Positions 49,518-60,000 of a DNA stretch of 60,000 nt are shown piece by piece. Source of the stretch: Membranipora membranacea (taxonomy: Eukaryota; Bryozoa; Gymnolaemata; Cheilostomatida; Membraniporidae); contig OU612069.1 of NCBI GenBank assembly GCA_914767715.1, positions 1,676,001 to 1,736,000 on the forward strand. Reading direction: 5' to 3'. The notes under the pieces were generated by a model that worked only from the letters and a program-made list of their open reading frames with translations, was not told the origin of the DNA and searched no databases. Both the position numbers and the translations under genes were made by a program. Within the stretch, counting starts at the first letter, position 1; each line of letters begins with the position of its first letter.

Positions 49518-51817
49518 AATGGTGCAAAAGTGACCGAAGGTGATGGTATGTTCAAATACCTACTACATGATGCTACCACAAAGTGTGTAACTTTGGTCAT
49601 TCTCACACCAGCTGAAAGAATCTGTGAGGCATGGAAGGATCAGCTGAGCTGCCTCAGAAAACTGACCACTGAGCTCAAATCTGTATGGAAAGGAGTCCGT
49701 TATGAGAATGTCTTCTACTGTGCACACTGTCAACTCACCAACCAACCTGTGCCAACAAGTGATGTTGATCCTGAATGGTTCTGCCAAACCCTAACAGCCG
49801 GCCTTCCATATCAAAGCTACACCAGTTTTACAGGAGCTGAGACTTATGCCTGTCAGCATCAGGGGGTTCAAGCCGTTCCAGTTCCTCTCATGTATCCATG
49901 TGAGTAAAATGAGATGAATAATTTTTTTGAGTATAATTCAAGTGTAATATATTGGTGGAGTTTATCTGTGAAAAAAGTTTTTCTTTCCTCTCTCATAGAA
50001 TTGAAAGGTTGTCCAAATTAAGTAGATAGCCTTCTTAGATGCCATCACACTGGAAAACACAAAAATAAGGGGAGCACTGATCAAATAATAGCTCAACAAT
50101 CATTTATCTCTTCAGGTCTTGAGATGAGTGAATGTGGGTACCGACATCTTGAAGAATACATAGCGGGTCTTACTGTGTTATCGGGTGAGTGTGGTGTGCA
50201 TTGCTACCAGGTTATGCTATGATTCAATAATTGCTTTAAAGCCCATCAAAGCAATCATAGTGCGTTGAAAATAGGTTTGGAATGTATGTTTTTACATCAG
50301 GCTGGTTGCTGCAAAGGTTGCAGAAGAATCCATATGCGCATTTATTCTCTATAGTCAGATTGTGAGTCGCAACGCTGAATAAGACATAATGGGATGATTT
50401 GATATTGCATCTTTAAAACTGAAAAAAATTTGATTTGTTTTAAAGATAAGACACAAATGATGAGACAGCTGGTAGAAAACTACCCTCTGAGCACAGATGA
50501 CATCAAACCATTGTTTAATCACAGTGATCAGTACATCATACCGTATTTTCAAACTGAGGTGAAACGTTGTGGGCTAGTCCTCTACAATGTTGAGAATAGA
50601 GACAATGCTGTGGATGAGGCTTATATTATGGTGGAAGGTCTATTGAAAGCTGGGTTTCATACTAAGATGACAAAGTGGAGGAGTGCTGAAGATCTGTGTC
50701 ACATAATCAACTCAAACAACTGGTCTCTCAAGGGCTGTCACTTCTCGTTGTCTCTATCATGTCACATGGTGCAGCTGGAATACTGTGTGGAAGTGATGAT
50801 TCCACAGTGTCTATCTCAGATATTCTCTCAAACGTCCAACAAAGTCTACCTAAGCATGTACCGCTGGTCAGTTCATAGATTGATGAACTTTCTCAACACA
50901 AATTAACCTTGAAATAAGGCATCTGAAATTTAGATTTATTGCTTTACAATCATTTTCAGAAAAACTGACTTGTGTTACATCTATCCTTGCCACTTGAATT
51001 ACAAAAAAAGGAGGATACGAATAGTTCCCTTGTAAAAAATTCAACTACTGTTGAAATAATGCAACAGTTATGCCCCCTTGAACGGGAAGGAGATAACTCA
51101 TAAATAAGGAGATGCATTCAAATTGAAGTGGCTTTCATGTAGAATTGTTCTTTTTAACTACATTTGATTTTAGTTCCAATCATAGTTAGACATATTTTCG
51201 TTAAACCACCCATACCAGCTTCATATTCTATTAAACATAAATAATTGTTACTGATGGTATATCATATATATTTATAATTCAGGTCCGTCAAACAGACACT
51301 TCAGCTGTTAATAGCTCTCCTCAGCAGTTAATAAGCTCTGCTCTACATTTTCTCCAAGCCCTTGTGTCAAATTATCCTCCATCTGTGGTTGAAGAGATCT
51401 CACTGTTATCGGTGCTTTATATTGTAGATACTCATAATACAGGCTTCTCAAGGCGACTATGGAGATGGCGCCAGTTGTGTGTCAAGACCATATGTTGTGC
51501 TGAGGAGGCCTCATACCTTGTTTCTGATGTCATCAGTATTCGGAGGAATGGCTGTCAGAGGAGCATTTACGGGGGCATTGGCAAGACAGATTGCTAAAGC
51601 CGATGGCAAAACGTCCGTAAATGACATGGTGACTAATGCTGTCATAGATAAGAACAAGAAGGTAGCAGATCGTTCCTCTCACTCTGAGACTCTAGAATTG
51701 TGGAACACTCTACAGAAAAGTCTTGTGTTACCGCCAGGTATGGTGAAACCACATTCTCAGCAAGCTCAAGCTAAGCTATCAAAGTTAAGTCTCCTCCAAA
51801 GGCTTGGTGTTTTATGA
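49518..51817 (+). pseudogene. 5'-truncated, frameshifted Roc-COR-caspase paralogue with Ser at the catalytic Cys position
   Basis: Relative of the minus-strand gene at 53165-60000, facing it tail to tail. Recognisable exons: about 49518-49899 (post-COR segment NGAKVTEGDGMFKYLLHD to MYPC; counterpart NGACVSENNGTIKYLFHN to FPC), 50116-50184 (EEYIAGL; counterpart VEYLSGI), 50446-50866 (caspase p20: GLVLYNVENRDNAV, then SIMSHG with the catalytic His), and 51428-51817 (IIQASQGD, then a p10-like AVRGAFTGALARQIAKADG to KSLVLPP). Intron phases 1,1 match the paralogue. The p20 exon needs one missing base near 50700 to join EDLCH to NQLKQLVSQG; correcting for it also restores the phase expected by the next exon. 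The family's QACxG is QASQG here. The Roc-COR exon is absent; homology begins beside a MITE. It may be a pseudogene, or a catalytically dead caspase if the frameshift is an assembly error. Confidence 0.75.
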
Positions 51818-52353
51818 CTATGCACACGTGAAAATACTAGCTCATGGTTGATTGTGATTTTCTTGATGAGTTCTGTACCAGGATGTAGTCAAAGCTGTTT
51901 AGACCATTATCATCACTCCTGTTATCATCAGTCATCTTTGCAAGAAATTTTTTTCCTGTTTTTTAAGCAGCTCAAGTGAGTGCACTGACTTCCTTTAGGT
52001 ATTACAATTTAGTCTGGTTCATTCGGCTCCGAGCGATCTTCGTGTTGATCTAGTAACTTGTTTAGTGTTTTTTTCCTTGGAAGGGAATCAGAATTAAGAA
52101 AATGTTTTTTGTTCTAACTCCTTATAATAATACACTCTGTTGTTGCCATGATAAATAGTAATTGGTAGTTGAACCATTGTTGGTGATTTTAACCAAATAA
52201 TAGTCCAAGCTTTGTTTATGGAATATGTCATGGAGTTATGTTATCAGTAGAATTCCAGTTTTAAAGCTGAAATTCTTATCTATTCAATATTCATGATAGA
52301 TTTTTATGAACCATATTGAGAGAAAAACAACTAATCATGATTTTCACCATTGT

Positions 52354-52359
52354 AATAAA
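52354..52359 (+). other. Candidate polyadenylation signal AATAAA of the degenerate caspase gene
   Basis: First clear AATAAA after the stop at 51817, about 540 nt downstream. Confidence 0.35.
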
Positions 52360-52662
52360 TGTGATTTGACAGTTTGAAGCATGCAATTAAGTAATTGTCT
52401 CTGCTGTGTTTTCTTGGCCATCTATATATCTCTTCTATTTAATCCTCGATTGCCATCTTTATTAAATAAAATAACAATTTCTTCTCAGATGTAATTGTTG
52501 TGCTTATTTCGAATTAAACCATTATGTTGGTTTTTCATTCTTGTAAAAATTTTGTGTAGTACTTATCAGCTAGGTTCCGTTATGTGTTTCATGTGAAATT
52601 AGATGTTTGGTTTCAAATAAATATGCACCTCACACCGTTGCCTCTGATGGTATCAAAAACTC

Positions 52663-52777
52663 ATAAGAATTCTGGCTGAATAATCATCCAAAATAGATTT
52701 CGTCTTTTTCCCTATGCAGAAGGTGCAATCTGCTATCAATCGATGAGAACTTGTTTGAAACCTTGGTTGCCCTTTAA
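52663..52777 (+). mobile_element. AGGGCAACCAAGG-family MITE, 3' fragment
   Basis: Matches the last about 115 bp of the full copies: AGAATTCTGGCTGAATAATC through GAAACCTTGGTTGCCCTTTAA. Confidence 0.8.
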
Positions 52778-53164
52778 ATATGTGTGGACCTTAGAAGTTG
52801 ATCTTTATAGAACAAACAATCCTCTCAGACTTTACTGATTCGTTCATATACTATATTATTCATACATCCATGATATATACCCCATAACTTGATCGGCAAA
52901 AATAAAATGGATCATATATATATACCTGAAAAGCGAGCTTGGTATTAATATAAATACAAGAGATATAATATATGAGTGAATAATGGATGAAAATAATAAA
53001 ACAACTAAAACGTTGAATTGAGTCTCATTCTATTTCATCTGTAACTGTTTTCAACATGGCTGACTAAAACAATTACACCACGTATCAGCTACAGTGTCGA
53101 GACAGAATCCTTGCCAGAAATTGCTATCTATTATCCAGTCATAGAAATAGCATAATATATTATA

Positions 53165-56100
53165 TTACGCGAGATGCGAACCATGCTCTGAGTAGAACTG
53201 CTTGTTTAAGAGTGCGATGATGACATCAAGTTTCGTTTCACTGACCACTGATGATAAGTTTTTGTCTGCTCTGTCTCTCCAGTTCTATATGTATGTATCA
53301 AGTCTAACAAATATATCAGATGTGCAGATTGTTGATGGAATCAAATTAATATTGTAGATGCTCTTGGGATGGGTTTTTGAATCATCAATCCTCCCAATTG
53401 AATGTTACAGCCAGAGCTTTAGATAGGAACTACTAAGAATTGTGGGCATTAATTATTTCAATATCTGGTCTGATACGTACAACCTTAGCATAAATACGTG
53501 AAAAGAACAATGAGTGGGCGTGATTAAGCTGTAGATAAGACTCAGGCTGTCAAGATTCCAATACATCACCCAAAAAAACGGACTAGCTACTTGATGATTT
53601 TTACACTCACCTGGTCGTTCTACAATCCTAGTAGCTGTAGGATTTAGTAACACAGGATATCTCAGTGATTCTGGGTGATCTTGTGTTCTCATATTGATTC
53701 CAGGCTGCAGATAGAATTTATTTCTTAGAAACGTACATCTAATTTGAAGCATAGACGGCCCATGGGCCCGCTTGTGTCTAGTCCTCAGGAGATATTCTGT
53801 TCTTTGTGTCCCAGCCTTCACTACAGCCTCTCCGACCTGTTAATAGAGCTAAGCAGTTAAGAAGTTGAGTCAAAAACATGTGAAACATTTTCTAGGAAAC
53901 TATCGACAATCAAGCCCTGTTGATGATCTCTTCAGATTCTTTAAGCTACTGTCGGACAGGATTATGAGATATTTACTTTTATTAGAAAGAATTTGTTTAT
54001 GAAAATTGGAGGACTGCAAGCTATGAGGTTTTAAATGATGTAAAATAATGTTTTTCAGTCGGTAATATAACTAATTGAAAATGTAATAATTGAAAAGGAA
54101 GTACTCTTAAATCCTTACAACTGCAGCCAGTTCCTCGAGGTGATGAGTGCCAGCATATCTATAGAACGTTGATACCAAGCAGCGGATGAACAGCGAGCCA
54201 ATCCTGGGTGTCCGATGTGATATATATGCTGAGAAGCAACATAAAAAACAAGGTTAAGAGAATCAGCCTATGCGGACTTCAGTGCTTACGTGTATGTTAT
54301 ACCGCATTGCAATCAAAACATCATTGCTGTAACACTGCTAGAAAACTGCATCAGTCATGCTAGATGAAGGGTCATATATTCCCTTCACTAACCATTTTTC
54401 AATGAATTCCAACCCAATATTACTAGAATTAATATTGCATAAGAATTTGGCATCCTTATTTGTAAGGCAAGGACCGACTATGATTAATCTATTAATCTAT
54501 CAAGGCCGGATAAAGGGTAAACATTACTTTTAGCAATTGCTTATCTTAGTATCTTAATAGGAAATCAATCTCGTAGCTCACAGTCAAAACTAGACTGCAT
54601 AATAATCATGTCTGATGTAGATATATCATGAGTGTCAGCGGTAAGAACCTCGTCATCATCTTCACTGCTGTCTCTGTCATTGTGTTCATCGCATTTGTCA
54701 TCAATATGACCAGGGGGTGAGAGGCGAGGCGGTGTGAGAAACGTTTCTCCTTGACCTGCCAAGAACAAAATTATCGTGCCAGATGGGACAATTACAAGCA
54801 ATTAGTTGTTTCAGCTGTTTTAGCTGGATCATAAGGTTTCGAATACAGAATACAAATTCAGTTTGCAAACACAGTAGAAATCAACTATAGCAAACTTGGC
54901 TTGAGTTTCCTATTTTAAGTCATATAAAATCATACGCCAGCATAACAATCTTTAAAGTTGCTGTGGAGAAAGGGTTTTTTGCACCTGTAGAACTGAAGGA
55001 ATCCACTGGTCCCTTAAAATGTATTAAATTGTTCAGCTCACCACGAGCGCAAGCCTGTATGATTACAAGCTTGGGCTTCCCTCTCATAGCAGGAAAGTTC
55101 TTAGGAGAGAGTAGCTCCATAAGCTCCGTGATTGTGACATGTTTACCATCAGATCCGGATATAGATCCTTCATGTCCGTGACTTGAGAGGACCAACACAA
55201 ATGAGCCGAGTTGTTTGTGTACTGATTCTCCTGTCTGCGCGTCTACTAGCTGTGTCTCTGAATGGATTGCTGCGACGATCCTCTAAACAAAGATAATGAT
55301 TAAAATACGACCATGTTGGTCCAGAATGGGAACAAGTGGGTTGAAAACATGGTTGATGTTTTTTTTATGAAACAGAATAAAAGATTCATTGTTGATTAAG
55401 TAATTATAAAACAATCCGGAAAACTAATCTTGGACAAAGAATATGATTTATAAAATGATGTTACGCGCAACATCCACCCACATCCATCAGGTGGTCAGGT
55501 ACTCAAGTCAGGTACAAAAGTAAGGAACTAGGAGTGGGAAGGCTAAGCTAGAAGAAAGTATAAGGAGGTATGTTAAAGGGGCCAGGGTTAAAATTTCACT
55601 GCAGTTCACAGAATACCAGGCTTCATTGAGCCTCCTGGGGGCTTCAACCTGCCTACAAACTGAGGGCAAATCGTTGCAGACACTGCAGCCTCACTATTAA
55701 AGTGAGCGCAATTTGTCGCCCATTTATTTGGATGTTGCAAGTGACATGACAATGTTTGTATCCAAAATTTTAATGGGGAAGCTGATTTAATAAAATGTCC
55801 CAGACATTTTCAACTACAAATCATTGATGTCAGACAGCTCTTTTCAAGACAACAAATAGGTAAACTAGTATGCTGGGTGAGAGAAACCAATACAATATGT
55901 GAGATCATAAAGGAAAAGCCATTACATATTTCATAGTGCCCCAAACAACTAATGCAAACGAGAATTTATAAAACTTATGACTTCTCATCAAAGATTGGTA
56001 AAACTTTAACAAGACAAAAGTCATTGAAGCAGGCAAATTATTAAATTTTGTGGCTGACTTTTGATTTGAAAAAATACAGAAGATGGTTCTGCAGCTGGTA

Positions 56101-59100
56101 TAATAATTCTGCCGATTAAAAGAGTGCACAGCAGCTTAGCTGACTTTCAAGGTAATGAGACATGTTGCATATGTAGTTGACCCAATCACACTTTACGTAG
56201 GGTATGTGAGAGAGTCAGGTAAAAGATATGGAGGTAAAAATTATTCTCTCGCGGGAAGCACCGGAGATTAAGTAGTTGTCCACCCGATGGAAACTAGGGA
56301 GGCCACCCAGAAAAAACTGAAGTCAGTTGTTGAGGGGTGTCTTTCAATTAGAATGAGCGATACTTTACTAAAGTAAGTTATCACTTTCAGATCGCACAAG
56401 ATTATCACTCACTTGGTCTTTCAATCAGACAAAATCGCAAAATGTATAGAGTTCCATCAATGACTGAGAGATTAGAAAGCGAGAGCCTAGCAGGTATCGC
56501 TCACTCGCGATTTTGGCTGTTTCTAATTGAAAGACCCCCCAGGGTGGCTTCACTAGTGGAAAACATCAATACACGGTCAAATTAATCATAGTTTTCATTC
56601 GCTGGACATATGGGACAAATCAGCTTTTTGCATCTCCCAGTGTTTCCTCTTAACTGTCCGATAGACCATTACGCCAAGTGATATCCAAAGATGCGGAGCC
56701 GAAATCAGAGTGACTACTTATAATAAGGTGAAAGTCCTACCTGTGCAGTGTAGTTTTTGTGTCCTCCTGCAGTAATGAATCCGAACTTGTCAAGCATCTG
56801 TTTAATATTCAGATAATCATGCTCTGAACCTCCTCTTGTGTTGTTGCAGGTGTTCGATATAATTAGAGCTCTCCCACGTGTTTCTGACATTTTATACGCT
56901 GCCTAATAACACATTATGATTGTTACAGGAAACTGTAAGTTGTAAGAGAAAGTCTGTTTAACAGTGGATTCCTACTATAGTGAATTTTTTTTAGGATTTT
57001 CATCAACAACTAGTGTTAAAGTCTTACTGATAACCTTTATTCATTTCATCCTTACATTGTTTGATGGATAATTCTACTACCTGATGCTTGATAGAATCAG
57101 CAGTGTTAGGTTCAAGAGAGATCAGAGCTGTGTCCGAATTCACCACATGCACGATGTCATCCAATTGTGGTCCATGTGTAGCAGTTTGATTTGACGAGCT
57201 ACCAGATGTTGATGCTGTAACACCAAAATAGAAAAAAAACATGTTGCAAAACTGATTAATGATGAATAAGAAATAAAGGTTTGTTTTAACCTTTTGCTAT
57301 ATATTTTGGAGGTGGGCAATGCATCGGCAAAGGAGCAGAATGCCAGATTATTGCTATCAAGTTTTGCAATGGCAACAACGGTTGAGGCAGCTTGTTTGAA
57401 CAAAAGAGTTATTGGCAAGTAAAAAGCTGCAGCTACATGAAGTGATATATCGATTTGGGGTCATGAGTGGTTAATCGGCAGATCTACGCGACTGATTAGT
57501 CGAGTGGCAAACGGTTTGGTTGGTGTTTTGCTGCTTCACTTGGAAATGGAAGCTGTCCTGACATGACACTCATAGTATAGCATAGGAAAATCAGTTTTAC
57601 AGAAGACTGAAATTTTATTTGGTGAATATCCAAAGTGGAAGCACATTAATATCCGGGCCTTTGTTATACAAAGTCTCACTACAGGTGAGACTTTGTTAGC
57701 CAATTGAATATCATTGGTCAATCTAGCCACCTGACCTATGACTCCATCTAAATCACCAGACCATTGTGTACGATTGATAGGGCTGCGTAGCAGTGTGAGA
57801 TCAACCGATCCTCTCTATTGACGCCCTCGACCCGTAATGAAATTGCTGTGTATATTCACAGCTTTAGAAAGTCGTAGACAATGTACTCTTGGTCGTTGTG
57901 CTATGCGACATATATTTAACTGACAATTAATTTGGAACAATATCTCAATATAAGACTACTGGCTACATTATTAGGCCATTGTTTACCATATAAAACAACC
58001 AACCTTGTGGATGCTGTTCTGATACAATCCCTGACAAGTACTCGACCAACGTCTGAATCCCTCTTTCTGTGATGGTGCTACCTAACAATACCAGTTAATA
58101 ATACAAGTGTAGAGGTACAGAGAGATGTAGGGGTCAATCTGAAGTAGAAGCAAGCTGATTATTGTTGCACTCTTGAAGTTGTGCGCCAGATAATTAAAAA
58201 AATTGTATAAGAAGTTTGACTGTACTCACATGGAAAGCGAAATGGACGTGGAATGGATAGCAGCTCCTGGCTTGAAGGGTTTTGACGACTGCAGACGCAA
58301 ACCTCTTTTCCGGTATAGGATGACCTTGATCTGTTGAGCCATATAGGATTCTTTTGCGTGGCTGGGTCATCCTGTTTTGTGAGAAGACAGTGCGAGCAGT
58401 AAAAAACTATCTCATAGCGGGCTCCCTTCCATTCTTGTTCCAGCTGCATTGTCAAATGATGTAAAGTGTCTAGAAGAGCATCCCAGGATACAGCCATATC
58501 ATCTGTGCGTGTTAGTATCAAAAGTGATATGGTTTTCTCTATATGGTTGTGAAATAAATACTTGATTGTGCCATTGTTTTCACTAACACAAGCACCATTG
58601 CTGCCAACATCTATGTGATTATACGGTGTGACACAGAGGTTCACAAGATTCGCTGTGAGCTGATGATATGCGTAGCTAGGTAGTGCCAGTCCCCTAACAC
58701 ACATGTCAACTTTCAATGGGATATATGCACCATTTTCCTCGACAGTGATAATTTTGGGGCTGAAGTAGGGTACTATATAATGTTTTGCAGTGTTATATTT
58801 GATCGGACCGCATATCAGATGGAAAACCTTCAATAATTCGATTGCGATTTCTGGGGAAAGCTCAGACTCCTTGTTGATAAGGTAGACCAGAAGAATTTCA
58901 TTGATCACTCCTGTGTCAAGGAAGCTGCGAACCATCTCTTGGTATTTCTTTTTGTTTATGTTCTGTAGTGGCCTGAAATCAATCACGCGCTGATCCCAAG
59001 CTTCATGACGGGAATGGTCAAAGAGTAATTCTACTAAGTGGGTGAGCAACTCAATGCGATGAAACACTATGTTGGTTAGTTCATACCTATTTCTGTACCA

Positions 59101-60000
59101 TATGATTTTTCCTATTTCATGGAGGTTTTGCAGAATGAAGCGCTCTTTGTCATCAGGAAAAAGCTTGTCCAGCTCATCCAGTGTCAGATATGGCTGCGTA
59201 CTATTTGCACACAGATTCATCAGCACATACCAGCCACCTGGAATTTCTGTGAGTAGCGGTAGTCCAATAGACACAAGAAAGGTTTTCAGATCAAGGAATA
59301 CCCTTGTTTCGGTATCTTTAGATATGAGGAGAGGTTCGTGTTTGGTGAGAAGAGGCTGTGATATATCAAGGAAACTCTTCATTGCGAAGATCGGGCTGCT
59401 CTCTGGGGCGCATACCATCTCCTCATCGATCAATCTAAGGCGTAAGCGTTCTGTGACTTCTATCAATTGACTCAATCTTATTTTACAAGTTTCTCTATCA
59501 ATTAGATCACAGTGGGTGAGTACCACAATAGGTGGGCCTGCTTGGGGACATGATAAATACAGGTTGGAGAGCCAGCTGAAGCATACTGACTCACAGGCAC
59601 CCTCTTCTCCTTGTTCAGTTACAAGGCTGTCAAATTCAGCAATGTCTATGACAAGCAGGGGAACGTACTGTGATCTAGTCGACAATTGGTAGCTAAACTG
59701 ATAGATTGCCTGCCCACCAAAATCGTGAAATACCAGTTTGGATTTTTCATCGATATCTGTTTCAGACACCTTGAATATTTTTGTGGCCTCATCTAGCTCG
59801 CTATTATCACATCGAACTGTCAAAACTCGTCGATCTTCCTGCATCGATCGAACAAGACTGGTTTTACCAGCCTTAGTTTTGCCAATCACAGTGACTGGAA
59901 CAAACTTTGGGTTTGTTACAGCATCATGTTCCAAATCAGTGAAGTATTTCCTCATAGCTACAAGCCCTTGTATGCTTACTGCATATGGAGGTCTTGTCAA
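53165..60000 (-). CDS. Roc-COR GTPase fused to a caspase domain, 3' part, 9 exons, continues past right edge
   Basis: Exons: >60000-58230, 58081-58004, 57214-57081, 56902-56741, 55282-55042, 54755-54582, 54228-54119, 53836-53611, 53247-53165; all junctions GT-AG and phase-consistent, 992 aa in window. Numbering from the edge: Roc G1 GKTKAGKTS (40-48), G3 DFGGQ (93-97), G4 THCD (162-165), then a COR-like region (about 200-460), a conserved Cys-rich segment (FYCSHC), a Ser/Thr linker, and a caspase from 662: KMSETRGRALIISN, SSHGHEG (His750), KPKLVIIQAC (Cys793), acidic interdomain linker with Asp-rich SSEDDDE, p10 with SYISHRTPRIGSLFIRC. Three residues (ARG) follow the Cys before QGE, at a splice junction. 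The last exon (VVSETKLDVIIALL to TAA) is the least certain. The open frame at 60000 means the N-terminus, perhaps LRRs, is missing. Roc-COR proteins couple GTP state to dimerisation; a fused caspase suggests a GTPase-gated protease (inference). Confidence 0.88.
55042..55282 (-). CDS. Caspase p20 exon with catalytic His and Cys
   Basis: Encodes FVLVLSSHGHEGSISGSDGK, the catalytic His-Gly, and GKPKLVIIQACARG, the catalytic Cys. Spacing of 43 residues between His and Cys is normal for C14 caspases. The donor CGTG|GTGAGC lies within the active-site loop. Confidence 0.92.
55600..55750 (+). repeat. SINE body fragment, same family as 13001-13258
   Basis: Shares CCTGCCTACAAACTGAGGGC, TTGCAGACACTGCAGCCTCA-like and TTTGGATGTTGCAAGTGACA blocks with the SLC22-intron copy. 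The tRNA-like head is not preserved. It lies in the intron before the p20 active-site exon. Confidence 0.65.
56334..56540. mobile_element. MITE with GGGGTCTTTCAATTAGAA terminal inverted repeats
   Basis: Left GGGGTGTCTTTCAATTAGAA and right TTCTAATTGAAAGACCCCCC are inverted copies; the 207-bp element is non-coding. It lies in the intron between caspase exons 56741 and 55282. A truncated relative is at 17151-17300. Confidence 0.8.
58230..60000 (-). CDS. Large Roc-COR exon of the GTPase-caspase gene
   Basis: Single uninterrupted frame of at least 590 codons reaching the right edge. It contains the Ras-like Roc motifs GKTKAGKTS, DFGGQ and THCD, then COR features such as IPGGWYVLM, LDELDKLFPDD, LHEIGKIIWY and LLVYLINK, and the post-COR segment shared with the plus-strand copy. 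The donor is CCAT|GTGAGT. Confidence 0.9.

Larger units (their letters stand above)
51818..53164. other. Convergent intergenic gap between the two caspase genes
   Basis: AT-rich with no coding exon seen. It includes a 3' fragment of the AGGGCAACCAAGG MITE at 52663-52777. Confidence 0.6.

Noticed and set aside
51283-51597. Alternative frame VRQTDTSAVNSSPQQL as a caspase exon
   Set aside because: It puts the QASQGD and p10-like sequence out of frame; the acceptor at 51427 gives phase 0 and a recognisable caspase.
1-60000. CRISPR arrays, operons, bacterial promoters, rRNA genes
   Set aside because: None seen; spliced eukaryotic genes throughout.

Overview
This is animal nuclear DNA: AT-rich, with genes split by GT-AG introns, long intergenic spaces, microsatellites, SINEs, MITEs and non-LTR retrotransposon relics. 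The best phylogenetic clue is a caudal/Cdx ParaHox gene with a highly canonical homeodomain, broken by an intron between homeodomain residues 44 and 45. That points to a metazoan, probably a bilaterian invertebrate. I cannot name the phylum from the sequence. All gene models were built by hand from reading frame, splice consensus and matching intron phase.

Layout. (1) 415-5516, minus: the first two coding exons of Cdx; the exon with the end of homeodomain helix 3 lies left of the window. (2) 5517-11466: gene-poor, with a tandem duplication and simple repeats. (3) 11540-17560, minus: a complete 10-exon SLC22-type organic cation/anion transporter of 554 aa, all phases consistent. (4) 17561-22500: repeats only. 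(5) 22654-32542, minus, and 36970-46233, plus: two divergently transcribed paralogues of a 14-exon STAND ATPase with NB-ARC core motifs (Walker A, Walker B, GLPL, winged-helix/MHD-like) and a long alpha-helical C-terminal half. They share the phase of all 13 introns. The 4.4 kb between their 5' ends holds two opposed reverse-transcriptase relics and a 44-bp inverted duplication. (6) 46234-49500: a SINE containing a 37-bp hairpin, a pentanucleotide microsatellite and a MITE cluster. (7) 49518-51817, plus: a degenerate, 5'-truncated caspase-bearing gene that begins next to a MITE, carries a 1-nt frameshift, and has Ser in place of the catalytic Cys. (8) 53165-60000, minus: the 3' part of its intact-looking relative, a Roc-COR GTPase fused to a caspase domain, running off the right edge.

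Taken together, the right-hand 38 kb look like a cell-death or innate-immunity locus: two NB-ARC STAND ATPases next to two Roc-COR-caspase genes. NB-ARC proteins are ligand-gated oligomerising switches (APAF-1, CED-4, plant NLRs) and caspases are their classical effectors. A Roc-COR GTPase carrying its own caspase is the most unusual item here. A functional link between the NB-ARC and caspase genes is inferred only from proximity and domain logic.
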